A model generated the notes under the pieces. That model did no database searches, was not told the DNA's origin, and saw only the letters and a list, made by a program, of their open reading frames with translations. From contig NZ_BAABFL010000074.1 of NCBI RefSeq assembly GCF_039540975.1, positions 15,251-79,250 on the forward strand: a DNA stretch of 64,000 bases. The letters are read 5' to 3'. Origin of the DNA: Kistimonas scapharcae (lineage in GTDB: Bacteria > Pseudomonadota > Gammaproteobacteria > Pseudomonadales > Endozoicomonadaceae). The translations under genes and the position numbers were made by a program. Of this stretch, positions 1-8,303 are shown piece after piece. Each line of letters starts with the position of its first letter. The stretch's first letter is position 1.

Positions 1-282
1 CTGCTTGATCAAGCCCTTTCGTCTTCCTGAAGCCCCAACTGACAGAATCTGGAAACTGTCACGAAATCCACTGTAACTTGCGGTTAACTTCCTGTAACAC
101 GCGCAAACTGGACACCCTTATTTCCATACGGCAGAATGCTGTAATCAATCGTGATGCCAGCCATTGCTTTCCGTCATTTATTGACTGGCATCATTCATCA
201 ATGACAAGCGCAGTGCGATATTACGCCCCTTGAAGCCCATGGCTCAGGCAAGGGCACTCGCATCGCCACACAGGGGCGTCGA

Positions 283-723
283 ATGGCCAGCATACTTGTG
301 CTTAACGGACCCAACCTGAACTTACTGGGAACCCGGGAACCGGATGTCTACGGCGCTGCCACACTCGACGGCATCATTCACACCCTGACGGAACAGGCCG
401 TGGCGGCAGGCCATCACCTGCAGGCTCTGCAGAGTAACGCCGAATACGAACTGATTGATCGCATCCACGATGCCAGCCGTCAGGGAATTGATTACATCCT
501 CTTCAACCCTGCGGCATTTACTCATACCAGCGTGGCACTCCGAGATGCATTATTGGCGGTTAACATCCCGTTTATTGAGATTCATCTGTCCAATATTCAT
601 CAACGTGAACCCTTCCGCCACCATTCGTATTTTTCCGACATCGCCGAAGGCGTGATCTGCGGACTCGGGGCGATGGGGTATGAACTGGCCCTTAACGCCG
701 CCATTGACCGACTGAACCGATAA
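283..723 (+). CDS. aroQ: 3-dehydroquinate dehydratase, type II
   Basis: Cytosolic shikimate-pathway enzyme that dehydrates 3-dehydroquinate to 3-dehydroshikimate. The 146-residue length is that of the type II (dodecameric) family. The N-terminus carries the NGPNLNLLG motif (residues 8-16), followed by Arg18 and the catalytic Tyr23. The later FNPAAFTHTS and EIHLSNIHQRE segments supply the conserved Asn and His residues. It precedes accB-accC on the same strand, a placement common in gammaproteobacteria. The ATG at 283 gives the family N-terminus directly. Identification is secure. Confidence 0.97.
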   Translation: MASILVLNGPNLNLLGTREPDVYGAATLDGIIHTLTEQAVAAGHHLQALQSNAEYELIDRIHDASRQGIDYILFNPAAFTHTSVALRDALLAVNIPFIEIHLSNIHQREPFRHHSYFSDIAEGVICGLGAMGYELALNAAIDRLNR

Positions 724-888
724 TACCGTTGTTAAAGAATACCTGCATTGAATCCCAACCGGATTGAATGCCCTGAACGAGCGAGCAGGCAGACCCGATT
801 CCATCAGCATGATCCCACAGGCAATGGAATTCACCCTGCTCACCGTTTCCCCCATTCGACAGCCAACGACCGAATACAGAGACTGAGC

Positions 889-1368
889 ATGGATATCCGA
901 AAAGTAAAAAAACTGATTGAGCTTCTCGAAGAGTCCGGTATTGATGAGCTGGAAATCCAGGAAGGCGAAGAGTCCGTCCGCATCAGCCGTTACTCTCACC
1001 GTACCGTGCCCGTACAACAGGCCGTAGTACAGCAGCCGGTTGCGACGCCAGCTCAGCCTGCAGCGACAGAAGCAGCCCCTTCTGCCGCCCCGCAGAGTAG
1101 CAGTTCGCAAAAACCCGCCGAAGACCCCATGCGTGGCCACCAGGTACTTTCTCCCATGGTGGGCTCCTTCTACCGGTCACCATCCCCCAGCTCCGCACCG
1201 TTCGTGGAACCGGGGCAACACGTCAAAGAAGGTGATGTCCTGTGCATTGTTGAAGCCATGAAGATGATGAACCAGATCAAGGCGGACAAATCCGGCGTGA
1301 TTGAGGCCATCCTGGTTGAAAACGGGCAACCGGTAGAATACGACCAGCCGTTGTTTACCATCGTCTGA
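889..1368 (+). CDS. accB: Biotin carboxyl carrier protein of acetyl-CoA carboxylase
   Basis: Carries the covalently attached biotin of acetyl-CoA carboxylase, the first step of fatty-acid synthesis. I start it at the ATG at 889 (159 residues) because MDIRKVKKLIELLEES is the usual N-terminus. The open frame runs upstream to a TTG at 748, but that extension has no family character. An Ala/Pro/Gln-rich linker separates the N-terminal part from the C-terminal biotinyl domain. That domain has the EAMKM motif with the biotinylated Lys at residue 125. accC follows after 17 bases, so the two are almost certainly cotranscribed. Roughly 165 bases between aroQ and this ATG could hold accBC regulation, but I see no clear site. 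Confidence 0.96.
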   Translation: MDIRKVKKLIELLEESGIDELEIQEGEESVRISRYSHRTVPVQQAVVQQPVATPAQPAATEAAPSAAPQSSSSQKPAEDPMRGHQVLSPMVGSFYRSPSPSSAPFVEPGQHVKEGDVLCIVEAMKMMNQIKADKSGVIEAILVENGQPVEYDQPLFTIV

Positions 1369-1385
1369 CAACGGAGAGCGTATTC

Positions 1386-2726
1386 ATGCTGGAAAAAGTC
1401 CTTATCGCCAACCGTGGTGAGATCGCCCTCCGCATCCTGCGTGCCTGCAAGGAGCTGGGCATCAAGACCGTTGCGGCACATTCCAAGGCCGATGCCAACC
1501 TCATGCATGTCCGGCTGGCCGATGAAACCGTCTGCATTGGCCCCAATAGCCCGACGGAGAGCTACCTGAACATCCCTGCCATCATCAGTGCAGCGGAAGT
1601 CACAGATGCCAACGCCATCCACCCCGGCTACGGCTTTCTCGCAGAAAATGCGGATTTTGCCGAGCAGGTGGAACGCAGCGGCTTCACCTTCATTGGACCA
1701 AGCCCGGATGTGATTCGCCTGATGGGTGACAAAGTGTCGGCCATTCGCGCCATGCAGAAAGCAGGCGTTCCAACGGTACCCGGTTCTGATGGCCCACTGA
1801 CAGACGACCACGCCCGCACCCTCCAGATTGCCCGTAATATCGGCTACCCGGTCATTATCAAAGCCTCCGGCGGCGGCGGTGGCCGAGGTATGCGCGTTGT
1901 ACACCGTGAGCAGGCGCTGATCAACGCTATTGGTGTAACACAGTCAGAGGCCCAGGCTGCCTTCAATAACGGTACGGTTTACCTGGAAAAATTCCTGGAA
2001 AACCCGCGCCATGTCGAGATCCAGGTATTGGCTGATGGCCAAGGCAACGCTATCCACCTGGGTGACCGTGACTGCTCCCTGCAGCGTCGCCATCAGAAAA
2101 TCATTGAAGAAGCGCCAGCGCCAGGCATACCGGAAGAACAACGCCAGCATATTGCCAACTGCTGCGTGAAGGCCTGTATCGACATTGGTTACAGCGGCGC
2201 CGGTACGTTTGAATTCCTTTATGAAAACGGTGAATTTTACTTTATCGAGATGAATACCCGGGTTCAGGTGGAACATCCTGTATCTGAATACATCACAGGT
2301 ATCGATATTGTGAAAGAGCAGCTGCTGATTGCTGGCGGCGAGCCGCTCTCCATCAAACAGAGCGATATCCGTTTCACCGGTCATTCCTTTGAGTGCCGGA
2401 TTAACGCTGAAGATCCCAAGACCTTCATGCCATCACCGGGACAAATCAAGCAATTCCACGTTCCGGGTGGTAACGGCGTACGCATGGATTCCCACTTGTA
2501 CAATGGCTACACTATCCCGCCCTTCTATGATTCGCTGATCGCAAAGCTAATCACTTGGGGACCGGATCGGGATACCGCCATGGCAAGAATGCGTAACGCG
2601 CTGGACGAGTTTGTGATCGAAGGCATTCGCACCAACATCCCTCTCCATCATGAACTGATGCGTGACAACGCATTCCAGAAAGGCGGCGTTAGCATCCATT
2701 ATCTGGAAAAGAAACTCGCGGAATAA
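1386..2726 (+). CDS. accC: Biotin carboxylase subunit of acetyl-CoA carboxylase
   Basis: ATP-dependent carboxylation of the biotin on AccB. At 446 residues it has the normal single-subunit length. Visible are the N-terminal MLEKVLIANRGEIALR motif, the Gly-rich ATP-grasp loop SGGGGGRGM (about residues 161-169), and the catalytic EMNTRVQVEHPV segment. It forms an operon with accB (17-base gap). An 11-bp perfect hairpin follows its stop. Confidence 0.97.
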   Translation: MLEKVLIANRGEIALRILRACKELGIKTVAAHSKADANLMHVRLADETVCIGPNSPTESYLNIPAIISAAEVTDANAIHPGYGFLAENADFAEQVERSGFTFIGPSPDVIRLMGDKVSAIRAMQKAGVPTVPGSDGPLTDDHARTLQIARNIGYPVIIKASGGGGGRGMRVVHREQALINAIGVTQSEAQAAFNNGTVYLEKFLENPRHVEIQVLADGQGNAIHLGDRDCSLQRRHQKIIEEAPAPGIPEEQRQHIANCCVKACIDIGYSGAGTFEFLYENGEFYFIEMNTRVQVEHPVSEYITGIDIVKEQLLIAGGEPLSIKQSDIRFTGHSFECRINAEDPKTFMPSPGQIKQFHVPGGNGVRMDSHLYNGYTIPPFYDSLIAKLITWGPDRDTAMARMRNALDEFVIEGIRTNIPLHHELMRDNAFQKGGVSIHYLEKKLAE

Positions 2727-2736
2727 CCGTAAGTTA

Positions 2737-2764
2737 CAGGACAGTCTTCACACAGACTGTCCTG
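2737..2764 (+). terminator. Hairpin downstream of accC without T tract
   Basis: Perfect 11-bp stem: arm 2737-2747 pairs with 2754-2764 around a 6-base loop. It begins 10 bases after the accC stop and is not followed by a T run, so it is not a canonical intrinsic terminator. It may mark a 3' end or stabilise the mRNA. Confidence 0.5.
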
Positions 2765-2885
2765 ATTAACATTGCCGCATATAACAACCTACCGCCTACT
2801 GCTTTGACAGCCCAGAGCAAACACTCTACCCTGCCGCCACTTCCCCAACCGGGGCTTCTATTTCCCTTCAGGTAGCTAGCACACT

Positions 2886-3764
2886 ATGTCCTGGATACAG
2901 ATCAAACTGGACTCTACCGCCGAGCAGGCAGAACATCTCGAAGATAGCCTGCTTGAGCTGGGCGCCTGCGCCGTCACCCTGCAGGATGCCTGTGACCAAC
3001 CCCTCTATGAACCCGAGCTGGGCACCACTCCCCTCTGGAATCAGACCCGTATCATCGGCCTGTTTGATGCCGCCACTGATATGGATAGCGTGGTTGAAGC
3101 GCTGAAAGCGTCAGCCGCCGATCACTTCAGCGCCCATCGCGTAGAAATTGTGGAAGACAAGGACTGGGAGCGGGAATGGATGGTGCATTTCCATCCCATG
3201 AAATTCGGCCAGCGACTGTGGATCTGTCCCAGCTGGAAAGATGTTCCTGACCCTGACGGCGTCAACCTGATGCTGGATCCCGGCCTGGCTTTTGGCACCG
3301 GCACCCATCCGACCACGGCACTGTGCCTGGAGTGGCTGGAAAGCCTCAATATAGAGAACCAGCTGGTTGTGGATTATGGCTGTGGCTCAGGCATTCTTGG
3401 CATCGCGTCCCTGCTGCTTGGCGCCAGCCGCTTCGTGGGTGTCGATACTGACCCTCAGGCACTGGAAGCCTCTACCATCAATGCCGAACGAAACCATATC
3501 AGCCATGACCGGTTTGATGTGCATTACCCGGATGCGACGCCAGCCATTAAGGCCGACGTCATGGTCGCCAATATCCTGGCTGGCCCACTGACCAGCCTTG
3601 CGCCAACACTGGCTGAACTCACCCGCTCCGGTGGACACCTAGCATTATCCGGCATTCTTGCCGAGCAAGCCGAAGCGGTCAGTGAAGCCTATAGCGAGTG
3701 GTTTACCATGTCCCCACCGGTTGAGAAGGAAGGTTGGGTGCGCCTCGACGGCATTCGCAAATAA
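2886..3764 (+). CDS. prmA: Ribosomal protein L11 methyltransferase
   Basis: SAM-dependent methyltransferase that trimethylates ribosomal protein L11. The 292-residue protein has the typical two-part build. The N-terminal L11-recognition domain (about 1-100) is followed by a class I methyltransferase domain with LDPGLAFGTGTHPTT (130-144), the SAM-binding DYGCGSG (163-169) and the catalytic-pocket NILAGPL motif. It sits between accC and the zinc-ribbon/dusB-fis genes, a common gammaproteobacterial arrangement. The ATG at 2886 matches the family N-terminus MSWIQIKL. Confidence 0.96.
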   Translation: MSWIQIKLDSTAEQAEHLEDSLLELGACAVTLQDACDQPLYEPELGTTPLWNQTRIIGLFDAATDMDSVVEALKASAADHFSAHRVEIVEDKDWEREWMVHFHPMKFGQRLWICPSWKDVPDPDGVNLMLDPGLAFGTGTHPTTALCLEWLESLNIENQLVVDYGCGSGILGIASLLLGASRFVGVDTDPQALEASTINAERNHISHDRFDVHYPDATPAIKADVMVANILAGPLTSLAPTLAELTRSGGHLALSGILAEQAEAVSEAYSEWFTMSPPVEKEGWVRLDGIRK

Positions 3765-3842
3765 GCCGAAAACCCTACAATAGTCATTCCCGGGACAAGC
3801 TGGCAAAATAGCGCCTACAGCCACAACAACAATTTGATTGTC

Positions 3843-4928
3843 ATGGAAAGCATGCAGGCCGCCAGAAACACCTGGGTCACCCGATGCCCCAACTGCCAGA
3901 CCGCATTCCGAGTCAGCCTGAAGCACCTTCAGGCCGCTCGGGGTTCTGTGCGCTGTGGCTCCTGCCTGCAAGTGTTCAAAGCACCCGACAACCTGGCATC
4001 GGGTGAGCTGCCAGATGACATTCTGCAATCCCTGACCACTAAAACGCCAGTTAAGCCTGAGGCCACCACCAGGCAACCTGACCCCGCCCCCGAATACTAT
4101 GATGACGAACTGATCCATGATCATGCCAGTGATCAGGACGAGCTTGAGCTCAATGAAGAATTCATGAATCTGTCGCCAGACGACACAGGATCGTCAGGCA
4201 ATGACATTGACCATCACGATGAGGATGAACAGCCTGACGAGTCCTGGGCTCGCAACATTCTCAGCGAACTGGAAAAAGAGGCGGGGTTACTGAAAGAGGC
4301 GCCATCAGAGCCATCGCAAACCAGTGACAATTCTCAGGAAACCTCAGAGCCTGAGGAGCAATCTCAACACGAAAAGCCAACAGAAAAGCTTCAGTCACTG
4401 GAAGATACCCCCGTCGCACTGCATTACGGGGAACGCAGGCAATGGAAACACCTGTTTCTCTGGGGCAGCCTGACTTTCGTCGCCATTGTGACGCTCGCCG
4501 GGCAGTTACTGTTTTTTAATTTCGACACACTGGCGCGCCAGGACAACTGGCGGCCCTTCTTTGCGACAACCTGCAATATCCTGAACTGCGAACTTCCCGG
4601 CAAGTCTGATGTCAGCCAGATACAGACCAGTCACCTGGTAGTCCGCAGCACCAGCGACTATGAGAATGCACTGTCAGTCGACGCCATCATCAGCAACCGG
4701 GCCAGTTTCAGCCAGCCCTTTCCGCTGATTGAACTGTCGTTTACCAATGATCAGGGCAAGGTGATCGCAAGTCGCCAGTTTGCCCCCGACGAATACCTGG
4801 CAGGGGAACTCGCCGGCAGCACCCTGATCCCTCCCGGACAACCAATCCATCTCTCTTTACAAATCGTTGACCCTGGCCAAGAAGCAACCAATTACCAGTT
4901 GTTTTTTTACCCCGATCCTTCACCATAA
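3843..4928 (+). CDS. Zinc-ribbon (MJ0042) and DUF3426 single-pass membrane protein
   Basis: Function unknown. Starting from the ATG at 3843 (361 residues), the N-terminus has two CxxC pairs (Cys15/18 and Cys38/41: RCPNC and RCGSC), the MJ0042-type zinc ribbon. A long acidic Ser/Glu/Asp/Gln-rich stretch follows (about 50-190). A single transmembrane helix spans about 203-225. A periplasmic C-terminal domain of about 135 residues matches the DUF3426 pattern. The predicted topology is a cytosolic zinc ribbon with a periplasmic domain. A TTG start at 3834 and an ATG at 3852 are also possible. It lies between prmA and dusB-fis as in many pseudomonads. Similar proteins are sometimes listed as zinc-ribbon transcription factors, but I see no DNA-binding evidence. 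Confidence 0.85.
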   Translation: MESMQAARNTWVTRCPNCQTAFRVSLKHLQAARGSVRCGSCLQVFKAPDNLASGELPDDILQSLTTKTPVKPEATTRQPDPAPEYYDDELIHDHASDQDELELNEEFMNLSPDDTGSSGNDIDHHDEDEQPDESWARNILSELEKEAGLLKEAPSEPSQTSDNSQETSEPEEQSQHEKPTEKLQSLEDTPVALHYGERRQWKHLFLWGSLTFVAIVTLAGQLLFFNFDTLARQDNWRPFFATTCNILNCELPGKSDVSQIQTSHLVVRSTSDYENALSVDAIISNRASFSQPFPLIELSFTNDQGKVIASRQFAPDEYLAGELAGSTLIPPGQPIHLSLQIVDPGQEATNYQLFFYPDPSP

Positions 4929-5032
4929 TCAGGAACCCTCATCATATCGCTGTATAAATGGTGACCTGCCAGCCATCCTGTCAAGGGGGCGAACCAGTGC
5001 GCTGGCATCGCTGACCAAATGGCAGTTATGGC

Positions 5033-5061
5033 TTTAATCCGGCCAGCTGAACAGTTATGAT
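5033..5061 (+). promoter_or_regulatory. Candidate promoter of dusB-fis
   Basis: A TATGAT -10-like hexamer at 5056-5061 has a weak -35 at 5033-5038 with 17 bases between. A G/C-rich stretch (AGCGCCCCCG) follows directly. Such a GC-rich discriminator is typical of growth-rate- and ppGpp-controlled promoters, and the E. coli dusB-fis promoter is of that kind. The -35 match is poor, so this is tentative. Confidence 0.35.
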
Positions 5062-5128
5062 AGCGCCCCCGTTTACCGTTGCTTTTTTGAGCAGCCAACG
5101 CCCATGAAGACAAAGTGAAGACCCAGCC

Positions 5129-6118
5129 TTGCTGACAATTGGCCCTTACGACATTGAAACCCCGGTTATCCTTGCGCCCATGGCAGGTGTTACCGACCGC
5201 CCCTTTCGCAGGCTTTGCCTGAGGCTGGGCGCCGGCATGGTGGTGTCGGAGATGGTCACCTGCGACACTCGCCTGTGGAAAACCCGGAAAACCCGGCTGC
5301 GTCTGGTGCATGATGGCGAAGCGGAACCCCGCTCCGTCCAGATTGCCGGCGGTGATCCCGAGATGATGGCTGAGGCCGCCCGACAGAACGAGGCGATGGG
5401 CGCCCAGATTATCGACATCAACATGGGCTGCCCGGCCAAGAAAGTCTGCAGCAAAGCCGCTGGTTCCGCCCTGTTGAAAGATGAAGCACTGGTTCGCGCG
5501 ATTCTTGAGTGTGTCACCGCATCGGTGTCCATTCCGGTCACGCTGAAAATCCGCACTGGCTGGGCCCCCGAGCACCGCAATGGCGTCACCATCGCGCGTA
5601 TTGCCGAAGACTGCGGCATCCAGGCGCTGGCTGTCCATGGTCGTACGCGTAGCTGCATGTACCGGGGCGAAGCGGAATACGACACGATTGCTGAAATCTG
5701 CGAGGCGATCTCCATACCGGTGATTGCCAATGGGGATATCACTTCCGCTGAAAAAGCCCGGTCAGTGCTGGATCATACCGGCGCCCAGGCCGTGATGGTG
5801 GGCCGCGCCGCCCAGGGACGCCCCTGGATATTCCGGGAAATCGACCATTTCCTGAAACAAGGCACTCATCTGCCCGCCCCAAAGCTGGAAGACATTCGGG
5901 ATATCCTGCTGGACCACCTGGCCCAGCTTTATGAATTCTACGGTGAACTACCCGGCGTCCGTATCGCCCGGAAACATGTTGGCTGGTACCTTCAGGCCAA
6001 CGACTGCGGCCAGTCTTTCCGCAGTGTATTCAACCGTCTGGAGTGCAGTGCTGCCCAATGCGACGGTATCAGGGAGCATTTTGAGAGATTAATTAATGGA
6101 GAGGAAATCGCGGCATGA
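5129..6118 (+). CDS. dusB: tRNA-dihydrouridine synthase B
   Basis: FMN-dependent reduction of uridine to dihydrouridine in the tRNA D-loop. The 329-residue protein has the TIM-barrel opening LAPMAGVTDRPFR (15-27). The conserved segment NMGCPAKKVCSKAAG holds the catalytic Cys (107), and the FMN phosphate site lies around NGDITS and GRAAQGRPW. The best start is a TTG at 5129; upstream ATG and GTG codons are out of frame. Its stop overlaps the fis start by 4 bases, the classic dusB-fis operon. Confidence 0.94.
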   Translation: MLTIGPYDIETPVILAPMAGVTDRPFRRLCLRLGAGMVVSEMVTCDTRLWKTRKTRLRLVHDGEAEPRSVQIAGGDPEMMAEAARQNEAMGAQIIDINMGCPAKKVCSKAAGSALLKDEALVRAILECVTASVSIPVTLKIRTGWAPEHRNGVTIARIAEDCGIQALAVHGRTRSCMYRGEAEYDTIAEICEAISIPVIANGDITSAEKARSVLDHTGAQAVMVGRAAQGRPWIFREIDHFLKQGTHLPAPKLEDIRDILLDHLAQLYEFYGELPGVRIARKHVGWYLQANDCGQSFRSVFNRLECSAAQCDGIREHFERLINGEEIAA

Positions 6119-6423
6119 CGGCATCTGAAGCCTTAGGTCAGGACATTGCCGGCACTGACCACCGACGCCATCTGGCCAGCCCGGTGGCGCAGGAGACCCA
6201 GACCCTGCGGGATAGTGTTGAAAAAGCGATGAACAACTATTTCGCCCATCTGGACGGACAGGATGTCACTGATGTCTACAACATGGTGCTTTCCGAGGTG
6301 GAGGCGCCACTGCTTGAAACCGTCATGACCTACGTCAAGAGCAACCAGACCCGGGCAGCCAATCTGCTGGGACTGAACCGCGGGACACTGCGCAAAAAGC
6401 TCAAGCAGCACGGCTTACTGTAA
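6115..6423 (+). CDS. fis: Nucleoid-associated DNA-bending protein Fis
   Basis: Small DNA-bending regulator that activates rRNA and tRNA promoters and shapes the nucleoid. It has 102 residues against 98 in E. coli. The C-terminal helix-turn-helix is clear (NQTRAANLLGLNRGTLRKKL, about 78-97) and is preceded by the dimerisation core. The start ATG overlaps the dusB stop (ATGA), so translation is coupled. A strong intrinsic terminator follows 12 bases after the stop. Confidence 0.96.
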   Translation: MTASEALGQDIAGTDHRRHLASPVAQETQTLRDSVEKAMNNYFAHLDGQDVTDVYNMVLSEVEAPLLETVMTYVKSNQTRAANLLGLNRGTLRKKLKQHGLL

Positions 6424-6435
6424 GGAGCTCATCAG

Positions 6436-6462
6436 AAAAAGGCGGACGTATTCCGCCTTTTT
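6436..6462 (+). terminator. Intrinsic terminator after fis
   Basis: Arms 6436-6446 and 6452-6462 form an 11-bp stem (AAAAAGGCGGA with TCCGCCTTTTT) with a 5-base loop. A T-rich tail follows. This ends the dusB-fis operon. Confidence 0.9.
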
Positions 6463-6567
6463 CTTTATCACAGGGACCGTCAGCGAATAACAAAGCAACA
6501 GATTGAGTGCATGTAATGGTTAGTGCTCCTTCCCTGAAGGACTGAAGCATTCACGGTAAAAACAGCA

Positions 6568-8169
6568 ATGAGCGAAGCAACAATGGCACAAACAACCGAC
6601 ATCCGTCCTGTCCGTCGTGCGTTGATCAGCGTTTCCGACAAGACCGGTATTGTTGAGTTTGCCCGGGGACTGCACGGGCTGGGCGTCGAGATTCTCTCAA
6701 CAGGGGGCACCTGGCAACTGCTCAGGGACAACGATATTCCTGCTGTCGAGGTATCGGACTACACCGGTTTTCCGGAAATGATGGATGGCCGGGTCAAAAC
6801 CCTGCACCCGAAAATTCATGGCGGTATCCTGGCCCGTCGTGGGCAGGATGAGGCCGTCATGGAAGCCCATGACATCCAGCCTATCGATATGGTGGTCGTC
6901 AACCTCTATCCCTTCGAGGCCACCATTGCCCGCCCAGACTGCGACCTGGCAACCGCGATTGAGAATATCGATATTGGCGGCCCGACCATGGTTCGTTCCA
7001 CCGCAAAAAACCACGCATACACTGCGATTGTCGTCAACAACAGCGATTATGACGGCCTGCTGAACGAAATGAAGGCCCAGGAGGGACTGTCACAACAGCG
7101 CCGCTTCGAGCTGGCCGTGAAAGCGTTTGAGCATACCGCCGGTTATGATGCGGCTATCGCCAACTATCTGGGCTGCATAAACCCGGAACAGCCGGAACAA
7201 AAGCAGGATTTCCCCAACACCTTCAACCTTCAGATGGTGAAGGCACAGGACATGCGCTACGGTGAGAATCCGCACCAGAAAGCAGCATTCTATGTGGACA
7301 AAAACGCCAAAGAAGCCAGTGTCTCCACAGCTCGCCAGCTACAGGGGAAAGCACTCTCTTTCAACAACGTGGCCGATACCGACGCGGCACTGGAATGCGT
7401 GAAAAGCTTCACCACGCCGGCCTGTGTCATCGTCAAGCACGCTAACCCCTGTGGTGTGGCCACGGGCGCAGACTGCTTTGAAGCGTACAATCGCGCCTAT
7501 GCGACTGATCCCACCTCAGCCTTTGGCGGCATCATTGCCTTCAACCGGACGCTGGATGCGCAGACCGCCAAGGCGATCCTTGACCGTCAGTTTGTCGAAG
7601 TCATTATTGCGCCTTCTGCCCAGGAAGATGCCCTGACCGTTCTGGCTGCCAAGCCGAACATCCGCGTTTTGACCTGTGGTGAATTGCCAAACATTGCCAC
7701 GCCCTGGCTGGACTTCAAGCGCGTCAATGGCGGTCTACTGGTGCAGGATGCCGATCTGGGTCGCGTCACCGAAGAAGAACTGAAGATGGTGACTGAACGC
7801 CAGCCGACTGAAGACGAACTCCGCGACTTGGTCTTTGCCTGGAAAGTCGGAAAATTCGTTAAGTCCAATGCCATTGTTTATGCCCGTAACCAGCAGACAA
7901 TCGGTATTGGTGCCGGTCAGATGAGCCGCGTTTACAGCGCCCGCATTGCCGGCATCAAGGCAGCTGATGAAGGACTGGAAGTCAAAGGGTCGGTCATGGC
8001 ATCCGATGCATTCTTCCCCTTCCGTGACGGTATTGACGCCGCGGCCAGCGCGGGCATCACCGCCGTGATTCAGCCTGGCGGCTCCATGCGTGACGAAGAA
8101 GTCATTGAAGCCGCCAATGAAGCGGGTATGGCCATGGTCTTTACCGGTATGCGCCACTTCCGGCATTGA
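6568..8169 (+). CDS. purH: Bifunctional AICAR formyltransferase/IMP cyclohydrolase
   Basis: Catalyses the last two steps of IMP synthesis. At 533 residues it has full family length. The N-terminal MGS-like cyclohydrolase domain has LISVSDKTGIVEFAR and STGGTWQLL. The formyltransferase domain carries the KHANPCGVA motif with its catalytic Lys/His pair and a C-terminal TGMRHFRH. A start at 6583 (second Met) is an alternative, and neither has a strong ribosome site. purD lies downstream after an unusually structured 134-base spacer. Confidence 0.97.
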   Translation: MSEATMAQTTDIRPVRRALISVSDKTGIVEFARGLHGLGVEILSTGGTWQLLRDNDIPAVEVSDYTGFPEMMDGRVKTLHPKIHGGILARRGQDEAVMEAHDIQPIDMVVVNLYPFEATIARPDCDLATAIENIDIGGPTMVRSTAKNHAYTAIVVNNSDYDGLLNEMKAQEGLSQQRRFELAVKAFEHTAGYDAAIANYLGCINPEQPEQKQDFPNTFNLQMVKAQDMRYGENPHQKAAFYVDKNAKEASVSTARQLQGKALSFNNVADTDAALECVKSFTTPACVIVKHANPCGVATGADCFEAYNRAYATDPTSAFGGIIAFNRTLDAQTAKAILDRQFVEVIIAPSAQEDALTVLAAKPNIRVLTCGELPNIATPWLDFKRVNGGLLVQDADLGRVTEEELKMVTERQPTEDELRDLVFAWKVGKFVKSNAIVYARNQQTIGIGAGQMSRVYSARIAGIKAADEGLEVKGSVMASDAFFPFRDGIDAAASAGITAVIQPGGSMRDEEVIEAANEAGMAMVFTGMRHFRH

Positions 8170-8175
8170 TACCTG

Positions 8176-8236
8176 CTGTTGGCAGCCATACGCAGCCTAT
8201 GCCGGTAATGGTCACACTACCAATGGCTGCCAGCAG
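8176..8236 (+). other. Long stem-loop directly after purH
   Basis: Arm 8176-8189 pairs with 8223-8236 over 14 bp with one G-U pair. The loop of about 33 bases can itself fold partially. It starts 6 bases after the purH stop and has no T tract. Possible roles are mRNA end protection, processing or transcriptional read-through control before purD. Confidence 0.55.
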
Positions 8237-8262
8237 TTTGTGGGAAATCATATCAGGCTACA

Positions 8263-8281
8263 CCTCCGGGTGACCCGGAGG
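8263..8281 (+). other. Compact GC-rich hairpin upstream of purD
   Basis: CCTCCGGG (8263-8270) pairs perfectly with CCCGGAGG (8274-8281) around a 3-base loop. It ends 22 bases before the purD ATG and just before its AAGGGAAACAGGA ribosome-site region. There is no T run, so it is not a standard terminator. It could influence purD translation or mRNA stability. Confidence 0.55.
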
Positions 8282-8303
8282 CACACAATAAGGGAAACAG
8301 GAC

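Noticed and set aside
1..282. TTGACT at 181 as an aroQ promoter -35
   Set aside because: No acceptable -10 at a proper distance; I see nothing else definable in the first 282 bases.
748..888. Upstream extension of accB from a TTG
   Set aside because: The family N-terminus begins at the ATG at 889; the extra 47 residues have no domain character.
4907..5742. Frames antisense to dusB
   Set aside because: dusB is certain on the other strand; the antisense translations show no domain.
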